The position numbers and the translations under genes are program-made. A stretch of 64,000 nt of DNA from Tenacibaculum larymnensis (GTDB taxonomy: Bacteria > Bacteroidota > Bacteroidia > Flavobacteriales > Flavobacteriaceae), in contig NZ_JAIWJY010000003.1 in NCBI RefSeq assembly GCF_028829235.1, positions 186,001-250,000 of the forward strand, in the 5' to 3' direction. Of the stretch, positions 63,129 to 64,000 are shown piece by piece; the stretch's first letter is position 1; each line of letters starts with the position of its first letter. The notes beneath the pieces are model-generated. The model ran no database searches, was not told where the DNA came from, and saw nothing but the letters and a program-made list of their open reading frames with translations.

Positions 63129-64000
63129 ATGAAGTTATTTAAAAAGTCTTTAAAAATTGTTCTGTTATTATTAGTGTTAGTAAGTGTTGGAGTTTGGTTA
63201 TTTACAAAAACCTTACATCCTACGTATAAAGGAGAGTTAGCATTAGCTAATATTTCAGATAAAGTTACGGTGTATTATGATGAGGTTGGAGTGCCGCATA
63301 TCAATGCGCAAAATCAACTAGACGCTTATACTGTTTTAGGGTATGTGCATGCTCAAGATCGATTGTGGCAAATGGAACTAATTAGAAGAATTGCAGCTGG
63401 AAGATTAGCAGAAGTTTTTGGAAAAGATTTGGTAAGAGTAGATAAGTTTTTTTCTGGGTTAGGAATTGAAGAAGCTGCCGAAAAAACGATTCAAGAATTA
63501 GATAAAAATTCAGAAACTTATAAATTAACGGAAGCTTACTTAAACGGAGTTAATCAGTTTATTGAAGAAGGAGCAACACCATTAGAGTTTTATTTAGTAG
63601 GATTAGATAAAGAAAACTATACAGTTAAAGATATATATAATGTTTTTGGTTACATGGCATTTAGTTTTGCGATTGCACATAAAACGGATCCGTTGTTAAC
63701 TGAAGTTAAAGAAAAGTTAGGTGAGTCTTATGTAAATGAGTTGTTGAACTCTTTCAATAAGAATTTAACACTGAATAAGACAACGAATAAAAAAGCGATT
63801 AAAGCAGAAATGTCTGTTGCTGTTAATGAGATTATAGAGCAATTACCAGTTGCACCTTTTATAGGAAGTAATTCTTGGGTAATTGCACCCCCTAAAACCA
63901 AAAACGGTAAAGTGATTTTTGCTAATGACCCGCATATTACATTTTCTCAACCATCGGTTTGGTATCAAAACCATATAAAAACTCCTGATTTTGAAATTTA
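63129..64000 (+). CDS. Penicillin acylase family Ntn-hydrolase, 3' end cut by window
   Basis: The frame is open from ATG 63129 to the end of the window (290 codons). A hydrophobic N-terminal segment (residues 8-25) directs export or anchors the precursor. The alpha-chain motifs are YDEVGVPHINA and LGYVHAQDRLWQMELIRRIA. The autocleavage site is seen in FIGSNSWVIAPPKTKNGK, where the Ser after Gly becomes the N-terminal nucleophile of the beta chain, and ANDPH follows. Members hydrolyse amides such as acyl-homoserine lactones, beta-lactam side chains or other acylated amines; the substrate is not predictable. Most of the beta chain lies outside. Confidence 0.92.
   Translation, partial: MKLFKKSLKIVLLLLVLVSVGVWLFTKTLHPTYKGELALANISDKVTVYYDEVGVPHINAQNQLDAYTVLGYVHAQDRLWQMELIRRIAAGRLAEVFGKDLVRVDKFFSGLGIEEAAEKTIQELDKNSETYKLTEAYLNGVNQFIEEGATPLEFYLVGLDKENYTVKDIYNVFGYMAFSFAIAHKTDPLLTEVKEKLGESYVNELLNSFNKNLTLNKTTNKKAIKAEMSVAVNEIIEQLPVAPFIGSNSWVIAPPKTKNGKVIFANDPHITFSQPSVWYQNHIKTPDFEI

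Overview
This window looks like chromosomal DNA of a marine-type member of the Flavobacteriaceae (Bacteroidetes). It carries two loci for large cell-surface proteins with gliding/type IX secretion (T9SS) C-terminal sorting domains, PorP/SprF partners, TlpA/DUF4369 and GbsR-type proteins, and promoters with the Bacteroidetes TAnnTTTG -7 box. The DNA right of about 20.7 kb is very AT-rich, like Tenacibaculum or Polaribacter. The genus cannot be fixed from sequence reading alone.

Positions 1-20674 are the right part of an integrated mobile island, visibly richer in G and C than the rest. It ends with a tyrosine recombinase gene, a cluster of short direct repeats, and a 58-base 3' fragment of tRNA-Leu(UAG) that lacks its 5' half, the classic footprint of tRNA-targeted integration (attR). 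The left end lies outside the window. The cargo is a multi-metal export system. It has a Cu(I) P1B-1 ATPase (5' end cut by the window) with a CopZ-like chaperone and an M90 peptidase. Next come two small Cys/His-rich exported proteins, each behind a promoter with the same dyad, then a CzcA-type RND pump fused to its TolC-like partner, its adaptor and a PII-like protein. The island continues with two Fur-like regulators, two SpoIIAA-like (STAS) proteins, a P1B-4 ATPase (SPC/HEGST motifs), an APC permease, a CDF transporter and a P1B-2 Zn/Cd ATPase.

From 20757 on the chromosome resumes. It holds a TlpA-like thioredoxin lipoprotein, cardiolipin synthase, and a minus-strand operon of a giant repeat adhesin, PorP/SprF and an OmpA/PD40 protein (23.8-33.3 kb). 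A tripartite HAE1-type multidrug efflux operon follows (34.0-40.8 kb), led by a GbsR/MarR-like regulator with a perfect palindrome over its promoter and ending in a TetR regulator. After a TPR/AraC-type regulator comes a second giant surface protein, built of DUF285 (BspA-like) repeats and fibronectin-like repeats, translationally close-coupled to its own PorP/SprF (42.7-50.7 kb).

The last part is housekeeping and signalling. It contains a five-gene minus operon (YhhQ, MscS-type channel, OppC-like permease, thioesterase, endonuclease), fabD, a DegT aminotransferase, a hybrid histidine kinase convergent with an NtrC-type regulator, a tandem pair of small secreted PepSY-like proteins, and the 5' part of a penicillin acylase family gene.

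I found no CRISPR array, insertion sequence or rRNA. The most unusual items are the RND-TolC fusion with a retained internal signal peptide, the paired dyad promoters, the duplicated Fur/STAS modules with a PII-like protein in the metal island, and the repeat architecture of the two giant surface proteins.
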